Positions 1-7,403 of a DNA stretch of 10,861 nucleotides are shown piece after piece. The notes under the pieces are model-generated. The model saw nothing but the letters and a program-made list of their open reading frames with translations, ran no database searches and was not told the origin of the DNA. The translations under genes were made by a program, and so were the position numbers. Positions within the stretch are counted from its first letter, which is position 1. Every line of letters begins with the position of its first letter. The DNA lies in the NCBI GenBank assembly GCA_040394195.1, contig JBEBSR010000069.1, positions 1 through 10,861 on the forward strand. The letters are read 5' to 3'. The stretch is from Wohlfahrtiimonas larvae_A. Lineage in GTDB: Bacteria; Pseudomonadota; Gammaproteobacteria; Cardiobacteriales; Wohlfahrtiimonadaceae.

Positions 1-1
1 T

Positions 2-1435
2 GCCGCAGGATCTAACGGTGCATATTTAAAAGATCGCCTCTCAATCCCCGTAATTACAGTGAAAGAGAGTGGTTTTGATTTAATGCATGCACTCGCACGC
101 GCCAAAATGATCAGCTCACAAATCGGGATCATCAGCTACAGAAAACCCTTCCCCGCTTTAGAGCAATTCCGTGATGCGTTCAACATCAATATCACTGAAC
201 GCACTTATTACACGAAAGATGATGCCAAGATCATGATCAATGAGATGAAACAAGCTGGCATTGGTGTGATTGTAGGTGCTGGAATGATTACTGAACTATG
301 CAGATTGGCAAATATGCCATCTGTATTTTTATATTCCACTGATAGCATTCGTGATGCTTTTAAAAATGCGATTAAAATTGCGAAACAATCCATGGCATTG
401 CGTGATCGCCACACAAAAGAAAATAATTTCTCGCTTCATGCAAAATATCACCTCAATGATATTAAAGGGTTCTCTCCAAGCATTGAGCGCGTGCGCTCTG
501 CCATTATGCTCTATGCAAAAACACCCGCACCTACATTGATTCAAGGGGAAAGCGGTACAGGGAAAGAGCTCATTGCCCATGCAATTCATCATGAATACAC
601 TGCTCACTTTCAACATAAAACAGGTAAAAAACAGCGCCCTTTCGTCGCCATCAACTGTAGTGCGATCCCTGAATCATTACTGGAATCCGAGCTTTTTGGC
701 TATGAAGATGGTGCTTTTACAGGCTCTCGCCGTGGTGGTAAAGCAGGCGTTTTTGAAATCGCACACAACGGCACACTATTCTTAGACGAAATTGGTGAAA
801 TGCCATTATCACTGCAAAATCGATTACTCCGCGTTTTAGAAGAAAAAAGCATCGTGCGCGTCGGTGGTTATAACCCAATCCCTGTGGATGTCAAGATCAT
901 TGCAGCAACCCATGCTCATTTAGATGAATGGGTGAAAGAAGGAAAATTCAGACTTGATCTCTTCTATCGCTTGGGTGTATTACGTATCTTTAATCCACCA
1001 TTACGTAAACGTGGGCGCGATATCATTCTGCTTGCTGAAAGTTTATTACGACAAGCGTTAACTTCATTAAACATGCCGATTCGCCAAGAATATATGACAG
1101 CATTACAAGCTTGTGATGATTCTCTATTAAATTATGACTGGCCAGGTAATATTCGTGAATTGCGTAATATCATGGAACGCATTGCCATTTATCTCAAAGC
1201 GAATCCACGCCAATTACCTTCAAATGAGTTGATATTAGATCTATCGGATGAACGCTACATTTATAGTGATGAAATGAATAACAATCCTTTGGAATCTAAA
1301 ACGCAATCAGAGGAAGAGCATTTACGTGAATTATTAAAGCAGTTCAAAGGTGATAAACAAGCGATTGCCAATTATTTAGGTGTGAGCCGTACAACATTGT
1401 GGCGAAAGTTAAAGGCTGCACAACTAGAAAATTAA
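2..1435 (+). CDS. prpR: Propionate catabolism sigma-54 activator PrpR (5'-truncated by window)
   Basis: Sigma-54-dependent activator of the 2-methylcitrate (propionate) pathway; in the known family the N-terminal PrpR domain senses 2-methylcitrate. The frame is open from base 2 with no stop, and codons before the GTG at 59 already match the family (SNGAYLKDRLSIPV), so that GTG is internal and the true start lies left of the window. The visible 477 residues hold the rest of the PrpR_N sensor (about 1-135), then an AAA+ domain with Walker A GESGTGKE (182-189), the sigma-54 contact loop GAFTG (237-241) and Walker B LFLDE (D262, E263). A Fis-type helix-turn-helix follows (about 450-477, ending SRTTLWRKLKAAQLEN). 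E. coli PrpR is about 528 residues, so some 60-80 may be missing (estimate). Propionate genes such as prpB/prpC would be expected upstream, outside the window. The family assignment rests on near end-to-end resemblance to remembered PrpR. Confidence 0.93.
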   Translation, partial: AAGSNGAYLKDRLSIPVITVKESGFDLMHALARAKMISSQIGIISYRKPFPALEQFRDAFNINITERTYYTKDDAKIMINEMKQAGIGVIVGAGMITELCRLANMPSVFLYSTDSIRDAFKNAIKIAKQSMALRDRHTKENNFSLHAKYHLNDIKGFSPSIERVRSAIMLYAKTPAPTLIQGESGTGKELIAHAIHHEYTAHFQHKTGKKQRPFVAINCSAIPESLLESELFGYEDGAFTGSRRGGKAGVFEIAHNGTLFLDEIGEMPLSLQNRLLRVLEEKSIVRVGGYNPIPVDVKIIAATHAHLDEWVKEGKFRLDLFYRLGVLRIFNPPLRKRGRDIILLAESLLRQALTSLNMPIRQEYMTALQACDDSLLNYDWPGNIRELRNIMERIAIYLKANPRQLPSNELILDLSDERYIYSDEMNNNPLESKTQSEEEHLRELLKQFKGDKQAIANYLGVSRTTLWRKLKAAQLEN

Positions 1436-1440
1436 CTCGA

Positions 1441-1480
1441 TAAAAAAGCAGCTAAAGATCATTTAGCTGCTCTTTATTTT
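1441..1480. terminator. Bidirectional intrinsic terminator between convergent prpR and esterase gene
   Basis: A perfect 10-bp inverted repeat (AGCAGCTAAA at 1447-1456, TTTAGCTGCT at 1462-1471) closes a 5-nt loop. It is followed on the + strand by a T-rich run (1471-1480) and preceded by six A (1442-1447), which becomes a U run on the - strand. It starts 11 bp after the prpR stop and ends 10 bp before the esterase stop, so it can end both transcripts. Confidence 0.85.
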
Positions 1481-1489
1481 CTCAAATCC

Positions 1490-2845
1490 TTAGATTTTCT
1501 CGGGAAACTTAATCACCCAGAAATCACTGATATTATCAGGTGCTGGCAATGGTTCAATTGCGATTGTTGTATCCACAACTTTGCCATCTAGCATCAATTG
1601 CTTATCACCATTCAATGAATAATCTTTCATTTTGCTTTTACCAACAGGATTCACTAATGTTGTTTGTACGCCAAAGTCATTATCATTGATGAGTGCAATT
1701 GTGTGATCATTCACGAGCGCCAAACCTTCAGCTTTTTCTTGTCTCCAACCATATTCACGCAGATCAATCAACAACTCTTTCTCAGCTAATTGAATGCCAC
1801 GCTGATTCAACTCCGCCATTGTATTGAATTCTGGCGCTTGTTTTTCATCAAATTGTGCAAGATCAGAAGCGTTCTTCATATTCACAACATAAACTAAATT
1901 ACGCATTTCACCATTTTTATCTTTGCCTTGCTCCACGATCAAAATGCGATCTTGATCCAATGCAACGATGTCACCAATCTTCGCATCTTTCGGGGATTCA
2001 TAAGCATCCACATCGATTGGATAAGCGATCATTTTAGTTGCTTTAGTTTCAGGATGATAGCTCACTAATCTTGTGAAACCTGCTTTCTTCGCTGTTTTAC
2101 CATCAATATCTAAAGTACTTTGCACAGGCGCAACAATCGTACCATCAGGTAATCTCGCAATACCTTCAAAACCACGATTAGGCTGGCGCCATTTAATGAT
2201 ATTTGGCAAACCTGTCGCAATACCTTTCTCAGCTTCGTTCGGAGTTGGCCCTAATTGCTCTAGAATTTTACCTTGCGCATCAATGTGAATTAAGAAAGGG
2301 CCATATTCATCACTTAACCAATAACCACCATTGCCATCGGCAACAATGCCTTCAACATCTAAACCATTCGTTTTGCTTTCTAAAATATCTAATGTTTCAG
2401 TTAAAGGAATTTCGTGTGTTGAACCCACCAAACCTTTTGGCAATGGCAAACCTGAAATATTGCCATTATCATCATGCAATGGTCGAGCATTGGTTGCAAT
2501 TGCGCCATTTTTGCCAACCGTCACATCCATCATCAATGGCGTGTAATTTGGCACAATGAAAATCTTCGTTTCTGTACCATCAACTTTTGGAGAATCTGCA
2601 TTTGGGCCACGATCTGTCACCGTCACAAACTTCAACTCGCCATTCTCTTCACCGATAAAGTACAAACCCGAACCAATACCAATTGGCAATCCTTCAGGAA
2701 ATGCTGTGGCAAACTTACCTTGATAAGCAACGGATTTTTGTTCTGGAAATGCTACTTCATATCGATCGATCACAATTTCATTCGACCAAGCAAAGTTCAA
2801 ACTGGATAATAAAGCCAATGAAACTAAAGTCTGTTTTAAACGCAT
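1490..2845 (-). CDS. Secreted esterase-like activity of phytase family protein
   Basis: Predicted periplasmic or secreted hydrolase of the phytase-like/esterase-like beta-propeller family (PF13449 type). Members are annotated as phosphatases or esterases, but the substrate is usually unknown and cannot be told here. From the chosen ATG at 2845 it is 451 residues. Residues 1-21 form a signal peptide (MRLKQ, hydrophobic core, AWS/NE cleavage). Family motifs follow: DRGPN (78-82), DVEGI (163-167), SDEYGP (178-183), GFEGIA (225-230) and EGLAL (373-377). A longer frame to 2938 exists but is rejected: it puts 31 odd residues before the signal peptide and runs through the upstream gene's terminator. 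The ATG at 2845 has an AGGAG ribosome site six to seven bases upstream (2853-2857). It is separated from the transporter gene by a terminator, so it is probably monocistronic. Confidence 0.85.
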   Translation of the reverse strand: MRLKQTLVSLALLSSLNFAWSNEIVIDRYEVAFPEQKSVAYQGKFATAFPEGLPIGIGSGLYFIGEENGELKFVTVTDRGPNADSPKVDGTETKIFIVPNYTPLMMDVTVGKNGAIATNARPLHDDNGNISGLPLPKGLVGSTHEIPLTETLDILESKTNGLDVEGIVADGNGGYWLSDEYGPFLIHIDAQGKILEQLGPTPNEAEKGIATGLPNIIKWRQPNRGFEGIARLPDGTIVAPVQSTLDIDGKTAKKAGFTRLVSYHPETKATKMIAYPIDVDAYESPKDAKIGDIVALDQDRILIVEQGKDKNGEMRNLVYVVNMKNASDLAQFDEKQAPEFNTMAELNQRGIQLAEKELLIDLREYGWRQEKAEGLALVNDHTIALINDNDFGVQTTLVNPVGKSKMKDYSLNGDKQLMLDGKVVDTTIAIEPLPAPDNISDFWVIKFPEKI

Positions 2846-2872
2846 TTTAACGCTCCTGTAGTAGATAGCGCG

Positions 2873-2878
2873 ATTATA
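2873..2878 (-). promoter_or_regulatory. Putative -10 box for the esterase gene
   Basis: On the - strand this reads TATAAT, a perfect sigma-70 -10 box, about 28 bp upstream of the ATG and just downstream of the preceding terminator. No convincing -35 box sits 16-18 bp upstream, so an activator may be needed or the call may be chance in AT-rich DNA. Confidence 0.45.
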
Positions 2879-2910
2879 TAAATGCTTTGTGACAGCTTTA
2901 TTACAGCCCA

Positions 2911-2943
2911 TAAAAAAAGGTGTTTTTATTAAAAACACCTTTT
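2911..2943 (-). terminator. Intrinsic terminator after the DASS transporter gene
   Basis: A perfect 13-bp stem (AAAAGGTGTTTTT at 2915-2927 against 2931-2943) closes a 3-nt loop. On the - strand it is followed by a run of seven U (the A run at 2912-2918, partly within the stem). It begins 20 bp after the transporter stop codon and separates it from the esterase gene. Confidence 0.85.
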
Positions 2944-2962
2944 GATTTTAATTATTTATCTC

Positions 2963-4432
2963 TTACCAATAGCCTAAAGCTTTCCACCACGCACCACCGA
3001 TATAGAACCAAATCGCAAGGTTCACAACACTCATGACGAAACCAACTTTCCACCATTCAGCTAATGTCGCATAACCTGAACCGAAGATAATTGGTGCTGT
3101 GCCTGTACCATAATGCGTTAATGACATCATTAAGGATGATGAGAATGCCAATGTTAAACCTAATAACATTGGTGGTGCACCCAATGCGATGCCTGCCGCG
3201 AAGAATGCTGCAAACATTGCAGTAATATGTGCTGTTGTGCTTGCGAAGAAATAGTGTGTATAAACATAAATTAAAACCAAGAATAACATCCCTAAAATCC
3301 AACCTAAACCTAATCCGCCAATGCCTGTACCCACAACTGTAGCGAGCCATGAAACCAAACCTAGCTTACCTAAAAAGGTTGCCATCATCACTAATGCAGA
3401 GAACCACATCACAGTATCCCAAGCGCCTTTATTTTTAAGCACTTCATCCCAAGTTAATACGCCAGAAATCAATAAAATGGATAACCCAATGAATGCAGCT
3501 GTTGTTGGATTCACAATGAATGCGCTACCAAAAATCATCGCAGGTACACCTGCCCACATTAATAATAATAGTGAAAATACACCTAATGTAATTAATTCAG
3601 GTAATGTTAATGGACCCAATTCTTTCAAACGCTCTTTTGCAAAGTTTGGTGCATCTGGTGTTTTCTTGACTTCAGGTGGACAAATAAAGTAAATCACCCA
3701 AGGCATGACTAATAAAGAAATCAAACCTGGTACAAATGCTGCAATTGCCCACATTCCCCAAGATAAATGAAATTCTGAATTTGTGCCTTGATAGATCAAT
3801 GTCACAATTAATGGGTTAGGTGCTGTTGCTGTAATAAACATTGCTGACGTAATTGGGTTCGTATTGTAGTTTACCAATGCCAAGTATCGACCAATTTTCT
3901 TACGAGAACCCTCATCAGATGTTGATCCAAAGCTATCTGCAATGGAACGCATAATTGGGTGAATAATTCCTCCACCACGCGCCGTATTACTCGGTGTAAC
4001 TGGCGCCAAACATAATTCAGCAAAGCTTAAAGCATAAGCAATACCAATGGTTCTTTTACCCACAAGTGAAATAAGGAAGTAACCAATTCTTGCACCTAAG
4101 CCTGTTTTAGTTAAGCTCATTGACCCCATAATTGAGATGCCAATCAACCAAATTAAATCGTTGGAAAAACCACTCAAGGCATCACTTAATGCAGCTTTAG
4201 GATCACCAGGATTAGTCACACCAGTGATTGCAACTAAGCTAATCGCAATCACCGAAACAGCACCAATTGGCAAAGCTTTACCTATAATCGCTGCAATAGT
4301 ACCAATAAAAAGTGCTAGTAGATGCCATGCATTCTCACTGACTCCTTCTGGAACAGGAACAACAAACCAAATTAATAAAGTTAAAACTGTTGCAACTATT
4401 GCGGGCAGCGGCTTAATGGGTTGAAGTATCAT
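2963..4432 (-). CDS. DASS/CitT-family dicarboxylate or citrate transporter
   Basis: Inner-membrane anion transporter of the divalent anion:sodium symporter family (SLC13/CitT/2-oxoglutarate-malate translocator branch). It probably moves di- or tricarboxylates such as citrate, succinate or malate; the exact substrate and mechanism (Na+ symport or exchange) cannot be read from sequence. It is about 489 residues, normal for the family, with many hydrophobic segments throughout. Hallmarks near the middle and C-terminus are PSNTARGGG, NTNPITSAMF, STTAHITAMF and HYGTGTAPIIFGSGY, the last matching the CitT pattern. An in-frame ATG at 4444 would add four residues, but the ATG at 4432 has a GGAG six bases upstream (4439-4442) while 4444 has no good ribosome site, so 4432 is preferred. 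It is followed by its own terminator. The propionate regulator lies two genes away, but no direct link is shown. Confidence 0.88.
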   Translation of the reverse strand: MILQPIKPLPAIVATVLTLLIWFVVPVPEGVSENAWHLLALFIGTIAAIIGKALPIGAVSVIAISLVAITGVTNPGDPKAALSDALSGFSNDLIWLIGISIMGSMSLTKTGLGARIGYFLISLVGKRTIGIAYALSFAELCLAPVTPSNTARGGGIIHPIMRSIADSFGSTSDEGSRKKIGRYLALVNYNTNPITSAMFITATAPNPLIVTLIYQGTNSEFHLSWGMWAIAAFVPGLISLLVMPWVIYFICPPEVKKTPDAPNFAKERLKELGPLTLPELITLGVFSLLLLMWAGVPAMIFGSAFIVNPTTAAFIGLSILLISGVLTWDEVLKNKGAWDTVMWFSALVMMATFLGKLGLVSWLATVVGTGIGGLGLGWILGMLFLVLIYVYTHYFFASTTAHITAMFAAFFAAGIALGAPPMLLGLTLAFSSSLMMSLTHYGTGTAPIIFGSGYATLAEWWKVGFVMSVVNLAIWFYIGGAWWKALGYW

Positions 4433-4438
4433 CTTAGG

Positions 4439-4442
4439 CTCC
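4439..4442 (-). promoter_or_regulatory. Ribosome-binding site deciding the transporter start
   Basis: On the - strand this is GGAG, six bases before the ATG at 4432. It lies inside the first codons of the alternative start at 4444 and so argues for the shorter protein. Confidence 0.55.
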
Positions 4443-4485
4443 ATACTTTGATTATTTAATAATTATGAATATAATAAAATTAGTT

Positions 4486-4500
4486 TGATTATTATAATCA
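4486..4500. promoter_or_regulatory. 15-bp perfect palindrome upstream of the transporter gene
   Basis: TGATTATTATAATCA has two 7-bp arms around one central base. It lies 54-68 bp before the transporter start, and on the - strand it includes a TATAAT-like hexamer (4491-4496). It could be an operator overlapping the promoter. The surrounding DNA (4445-4585) is very AT-rich, which makes chance palindromes more likely. The half-site spacing does not fit an FNR box. Confidence 0.35.
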
Positions 4501-4585
4501 TATAATATTTATTTACTATCAAATGCTACTAGAATGCTTGATACAATAACAAATCTGGTATGTTGCATAAATATCCAATGATACT

Positions 4586-5629
4586 TTATTTTACATTTAT
4601 TAATACTTCTTGATATACATCTAGTGCTTCATCGATATCGCTAGTGTTATATACAATCCCGCGACCATCTTTGAATAAAATCACACGATGGTTTTCAAGA
4701 TGGATATTCAAAAAATACTCATTAAATTGGTGTTTGATATTGTCTTGTAATAATTTTCTTTGTAATCGCACCAAATCCAAAGGTTCAACCTCACGAATCA
4801 TCACAGAGCCGTCACCACATAAGCGCTGCGCTTCTCGCTTTTTTTCTTGTAATGATGGATAAATAGGATGATTACCACAAGTTGGGCAATTAGAGCTTTT
4901 AAGTTTAGACAAATTCACATTCTGTGATCGTGAAGCCCATAAATCCATTGTAAACAGTGCATCTCTCGAACTTTCAGCATCCACAAAGAACTTCATTGCT
5001 TCTGTGGTTTGTATGCTTGAAATCAACTGTAAAATCGGTTGAATCACACCCACAGAACTGCAAGTATCATCACTTTCTAAAGAAATCGCCCCTAAAATAC
5101 AACGTAAACATGGCAATTCAGGTAAATGTGGGAAATTAAAATTGTGGCTCATGCCATAGCTTTCTAAAGCTGAGCCAAAGATCCACGGCATATTCAGTTG
5201 ATAACAAGCATCGTTGATCAACATTCGAAGTGCTAAATTATCCGTACCATCCAATAATAAATCAGCATCTTTGATTAGATTTACAATATTATCACCTGAA
5301 ACATCAGCAATATGCGTTGTGATTTGGATTGTAGAATTGATCTCTGCTAGGTGATTTTTTAAGGCTATCACTTTGGGCAGAGACAATTCTGCATCTTGTT
5401 CTGTGAACAACGTTTGGCGCTGTAAATTTGTCAGCTCTACAAAATCTCGATCGATCAATATCAAATGTCCAATACCTGAACGTGCCAAAGTTTCTGCATG
5501 TTGGCTACCCAAAGCACCGCAACCTAAAATCACCACAGTTGCATCATTGAGCTTTTGAACACCAACATTCTGCATACGATAAAAACGTGCCAAGCGATGA
5601 TACCTTGGATCAATCGAGATATTTGCCAT
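4586..5629 (-). CDS. thiF: ThiF, ThiS adenylyltransferase (long, Bacillus-type)
   Basis: E1-like enzyme that adenylates the C-terminal glycine of ThiS so it can accept sulfur for thiazole synthesis. Numbering from the TTG at 5638 gives 350 residues; from the preferred ATG at 5629 it is 347. Visible (long numbering): nucleotide loop GCGALGS (39-45), D63/D65, NLQRQ with R74, K89 and TDN (132-134). Two Cys pairs, CLRC (177-180) and CPTC (251-254), are the usual zinc site, and C193 in DTCSS is a candidate for the conserved catalytic or sulfur-linked cysteine. After residue 256 an extra C-terminal region with a FKDGRGIVYNT motif resembles the Bacillus ThiF tail; E. coli ThiF (about 251 residues) lacks it. 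The ATG sits one base after the thiG stop (TAATATG), so coupling is likely; TTG at 5638 would overlap thiG. MoeB is the alternative, but the operon argues for ThiF. No terminator was found downstream. Confidence 0.9.
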   Translation of the reverse strand: MANISIDPRYHRLARFYRMQNVGVQKLNDATVVILGCGALGSQHAETLARSGIGHLILIDRDFVELTNLQRQTLFTEQDAELSLPKVIALKNHLAEINSTIQITTHIADVSGDNIVNLIKDADLLLDGTDNLALRMLINDACYQLNMPWIFGSALESYGMSHNFNFPHLPELPCLRCILGAISLESDDTCSSVGVIQPILQLISSIQTTEAMKFFVDAESSRDALFTMDLWASRSQNVNLSKLKSSNCPTCGNHPIYPSLQEKKREAQRLCGDGSVMIREVEPLDLVRLQRKLLQDNIKHQFNEYFLNIHLENHRVILFKDGRGIVYNTSDIDEALDVYQEVLINVK

Positions 5630-5630
5630 A

Positions 5631-6398
5631 TTAACCAATCAATCCTGTTAATGGACTACTTGCTGTCGCAGTCAATTTCTTCGGCATACGTTTAGCCTCA
5701 AACGCCAATCGCCCTGCTTGGCAAGCCAAACTCATTGCACGACTCATTTTGATAGGGTCTTGTGCGTATGCAACTGCGCTATTTAACAATACGCCATCTG
5801 CACCCATTTCCATCGCAATTGCCACATCACTTGGTGTACCTAAACCAGCATCCACAATCACAGGCACTTTTGCATCATCAATGATGTAATGTAAATTGTA
5901 AGGATTCACAATGCCTAAGCCTGAACCAATGGGCGAAGCGCCTGGCATGATTGCATGACAGCCTAATTCTTGTAATTTACGTGCAAGCACAACATCATCC
6001 GATGTATAAACTAAAACTGTCATACCTTCTTCTAACAACATTTCTGTTGCTCTCAATGTTTCCACAGGATCAGGCAATAATGTTTTCGGGCAACCAATGA
6101 TCTCAACTTTGATCATGTCACATAAGCCTGATGCTTTTGCCAATCTTGCTGTGCGCACCGCTTCTTCCGCTGTGCTTGCGCCTGCTGTATTAGGTAGCAA
6201 TTTATATTTAGATAAATCCAACTGCTCCAATAAATCAGGTTGTTTATCATCAAAGATGTTCATTCGGCGCACTGCAAATGTTAAGACTTGTGAATCACTC
6301 GCTTCTACTGCACCTTTTTGTTCTTCAAATGAACGATATTTACCTGTGCCCAAAAATAAGCGCGAATTGAATTCAAAGTTACCAATTTTTAATGTCAT
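5631..6398 (-). CDS. thiG: Thiazole synthase ThiG
   Basis: Condenses 1-deoxy-D-xylulose 5-phosphate, dehydroglycine and the ThiS thiocarboxylate to form the thiazole phosphate of thiamine. It is 255 residues, the normal length, a cytosolic (beta/alpha)8 barrel. Visible: N-terminal FLGTGKY (15-21), Schiff-base lysine K97 in MIKVEIIG with E99 beside it, the phosphate-binding GSGLGI (158-163), and VDAGLGTPSDVA with D183, matching the catalytic Lys/Glu/Asp set known from B. subtilis ThiG. The ATG at 6398 directly abuts the thiS stop (TAAATG), and its strong GGAGGT ribosome site lies inside the last codons of thiS. The next gene, thiF, starts one base after its stop. Control is through the TPP riboswitch of the operon. 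Confidence 0.96.
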   Translation of the reverse strand: MTLKIGNFEFNSRLFLGTGKYRSFEEQKGAVEASDSQVLTFAVRRMNIFDDKQPDLLEQLDLSKYKLLPNTAGASTAEEAVRTARLAKASGLCDMIKVEIIGCPKTLLPDPVETLRATEMLLEEGMTVLVYTSDDVVLARKLQELGCHAIMPGASPIGSGLGIVNPYNLHYIIDDAKVPVIVDAGLGTPSDVAIAMEMGADGVLLNSAVAYAQDPIKMSRAMSLACQAGRLAFEAKRMPKKLTATASSPLTGLIG

Positions 6399-6605
6399 TT
6401 AACCACCTCCCACAAAATGTACGATCTCAAAATAATCTTGGTGATTCACAGATTCTGTTTCATAATCTTCTTTCATCACCACTTCACGATTTTTTTCCAC
6501 GATAAAATATTTGCGATGCGCAATGTCCAACGATGCAATTAAATTAGCGACCGTTTTCACATCATCCGACAATGTCATCACTTCACCATTCACGGTAATT
6601 TCCAT
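6399..6605 (-). CDS. thiS: Sulfur carrier protein ThiS
   Basis: Small ubiquitin-fold protein whose C-terminal glycine is adenylated by ThiF and converted to a thiocarboxylate that supplies sulfur to ThiG. The chosen ATG gives 68 residues, the usual size, beginning MEITVNGE and ending HFVGGG with the required Gly-Gly tail. A longer frame to 6689 is rejected because its extra 28 residues overlap tenI and match nothing in ThiS. The start lies one base after the tenI stop (TGATATG) with an AAAGGA ribosome site in the last tenI codons. The stop directly abuts the thiG ATG. Confidence 0.95.
   Translation of the reverse strand: MEITVNGEVMTLSDDVKTVANLIASLDIAHRKYFIVEKNREVVMKEDYETESVNHQDYFEIVHFVGGG
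6405..6410 (-). promoter_or_regulatory. thiG ribosome-binding site inside the ThiS Gly-Gly codons
   Basis: On the - strand GGAGGT is six bases before the thiG ATG. These same bases are two of the three C-terminal glycine codons of thiS (GGA GGT, then GGT and stop), so the functional tail and the Shine-Dalgarno of the next gene are one sequence. Confidence 0.85.
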
Positions 6606-6606
6606 A

Positions 6607-7227
6607 TCATTTCCTTTCAGTAATGGCATTCTCTGCCAATGAACGAAGATTGCGAGCATGCGCAATGCTATCTTCAATGGATTTCGCAAAAAAACCTGAC
6701 ATCACAGCAATACCATCAACCAATGGTGCAACTTCTGTGATATTCGTTTCATCAATGCCACCAATGGCAATCAATCGCCCCTGTGTTCGCACTTTTGCCA
6801 ATGATTGCAATTGCACCAAACCAAAAGGAGGATATGTTTTCAAAGCGGTTGGGAAAATATGACCAATATAGCCATAATCATAATCGTGTAAATGTGAAAG
6901 GATAGGCTCAACAGCATGAAAAGATCGCCCAAATTTTAATGAGGGAAATACATTTTGTAACTGAGATAACGATAAGCTTGATTCCGTCAAATGAACACGT
7001 GATAAACCCATTGCAAGCGCAATATCCACCCTGTCATTGATGATTAGCTTGGCTGTGTCCACATGGTTTGAAATCAGCTCGATGAGTTTCGCAATGGATT
7101 GTGGTGAACGAGATTTTTCACGAATCTGTATAAAATCCACAAACGGTGACAAAACAATAATGCGTTCGCTTAAAGATTCGATGGATTCTGATGATTGATC
7201 ATTCGTCACTGCATGTATTTGAAACAT
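6607..7227 (-). CDS. tenI: Thiazole tautomerase TenI (ThiE/TenI family)
   Basis: Cytosolic (beta/alpha)8 protein of the thiamine phosphate synthase/TenI family, 206 residues. TenI converts the ThiG product into the aromatic carboxythiazole tautomer. Resemblance to B. subtilis TenI is clear in IHAVTND (4-10), VDFIQIREKS (30-39), NDRVDIAL (64-71), FGRSFHAVE (99-107) and DGIAVMSGFF (171-180). H123 in YIGHIFPT occupies the place of TenI catalytic His122, where true ThiE proteins usually have GPIFPT. This makes tautomerase more likely than ThiE, although many genomes label such genes thiE; a dual role cannot be excluded because the FPT motif is kept. First gene of the operon. ATG at 7227 has a GGAGA ribosome site (7231-7235) that the riboswitch can hide. 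The stop is one base before the thiS ATG. Confidence 0.85.
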   Translation of the reverse strand: MFQIHAVTNDQSSESIESLSERIIVLSPFVDFIQIREKSRSPQSIAKLIELISNHVDTAKLIINDRVDIALAMGLSRVHLTESSLSLSQLQNVFPSLKFGRSFHAVEPILSHLHDYDYGYIGHIFPTALKTYPPFGLVQLQSLAKVRTQGRLIAIGGIDETNITEVAPLVDGIAVMSGFFAKSIEDSIAHARNLRSLAENAITERK

Positions 7228-7349
7228 AATTCTCCATTGCGGAGATGAGCGACATGAACACTTGCCTCCGCTAGTATTAACTAGATCAGGTCATAAGAGT
7301 CCCGAAGTTTACTTCAATCTCAGCTGTTCACAACAGCACCTCTAGTGAA
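7228..7349 (-). promoter_or_regulatory. TPP riboswitch (THI element) and expression platform for tenI-thiSGF
   Basis: The leader reads (- strand) GAGGTGC, a GCTGTT-gtg-AACAGC hairpin, CTGAGAT, then ACCTGATCTAG and TAATACTAGCGGAGGCAA, the conserved THI-box parts in the right order. P1 can form between CACT (7344-7347) and AGTG (7259-7262), so the aptamer spans about 7259-7347. Downstream, TCTCC (7241-7245) can pair with GGAGA (7231-7235), hiding the tenI ribosome site. Alternatively CTCCGC (7239-7244) can pair with the aptamer's own GCGGAG (7266-7271). The two pairings exclude each other. Inference: bound TPP keeps the aptamer folded and frees TCTCC to block translation. No U-tract terminator is present, which favours translational control. 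Confidence 0.93.
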
Positions 7350-7355
7350 GCCAAA

Positions 7356-7384
7356 AGTATAATCAAGGAAAATTATTATTGCAA
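7356..7384 (-). promoter_or_regulatory. Sigma-70 promoter of the thiamine operon
   Basis: On the - strand TTGCAA (7379-7384) is separated by exactly 17 bp from TATACT (7356-7361). The expected start near 7349 puts the TPP aptamer at the very 5' end of the transcript. Confidence 0.75.
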
Positions 7385-7403
7385 TGGCAAGAGTGATAAT
7401 GTG

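Noticed and set aside
59..61. GTG at 59 as the prpR start
   Set aside because: The frame is open to base 2 and the upstream codons match conserved PrpR sequence, so the gene enters from outside the window.
2203..2559. 118-codon open frame on the + strand opposite the esterase gene
   Set aside because: Antisense shadow of a well-supported gene; its His/Leu/Gln-rich translation looks like no protein family.
2846..2938. 31-residue N-terminal extension of the esterase gene
   Set aside because: It precedes a clear signal peptide, crosses the transporter terminator hairpin, and the ATG at 2845 has a good ribosome site.
4486..4500. FNR box
   Set aside because: The TGAT and ATCA half-sites are seven bases apart instead of the four that FNR needs.
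6654..6669. TTGCG...CGCAA inverted repeat in the end of tenI
   Set aside because: Short arms inside coding sequence with no U run or position suggesting a role; probably chance.
6606..6689. 28-residue N-terminal extension of ThiS
   Set aside because: It overlaps the tenI coding end in another frame, and ThiS proteins start at the MEITVNGE position.
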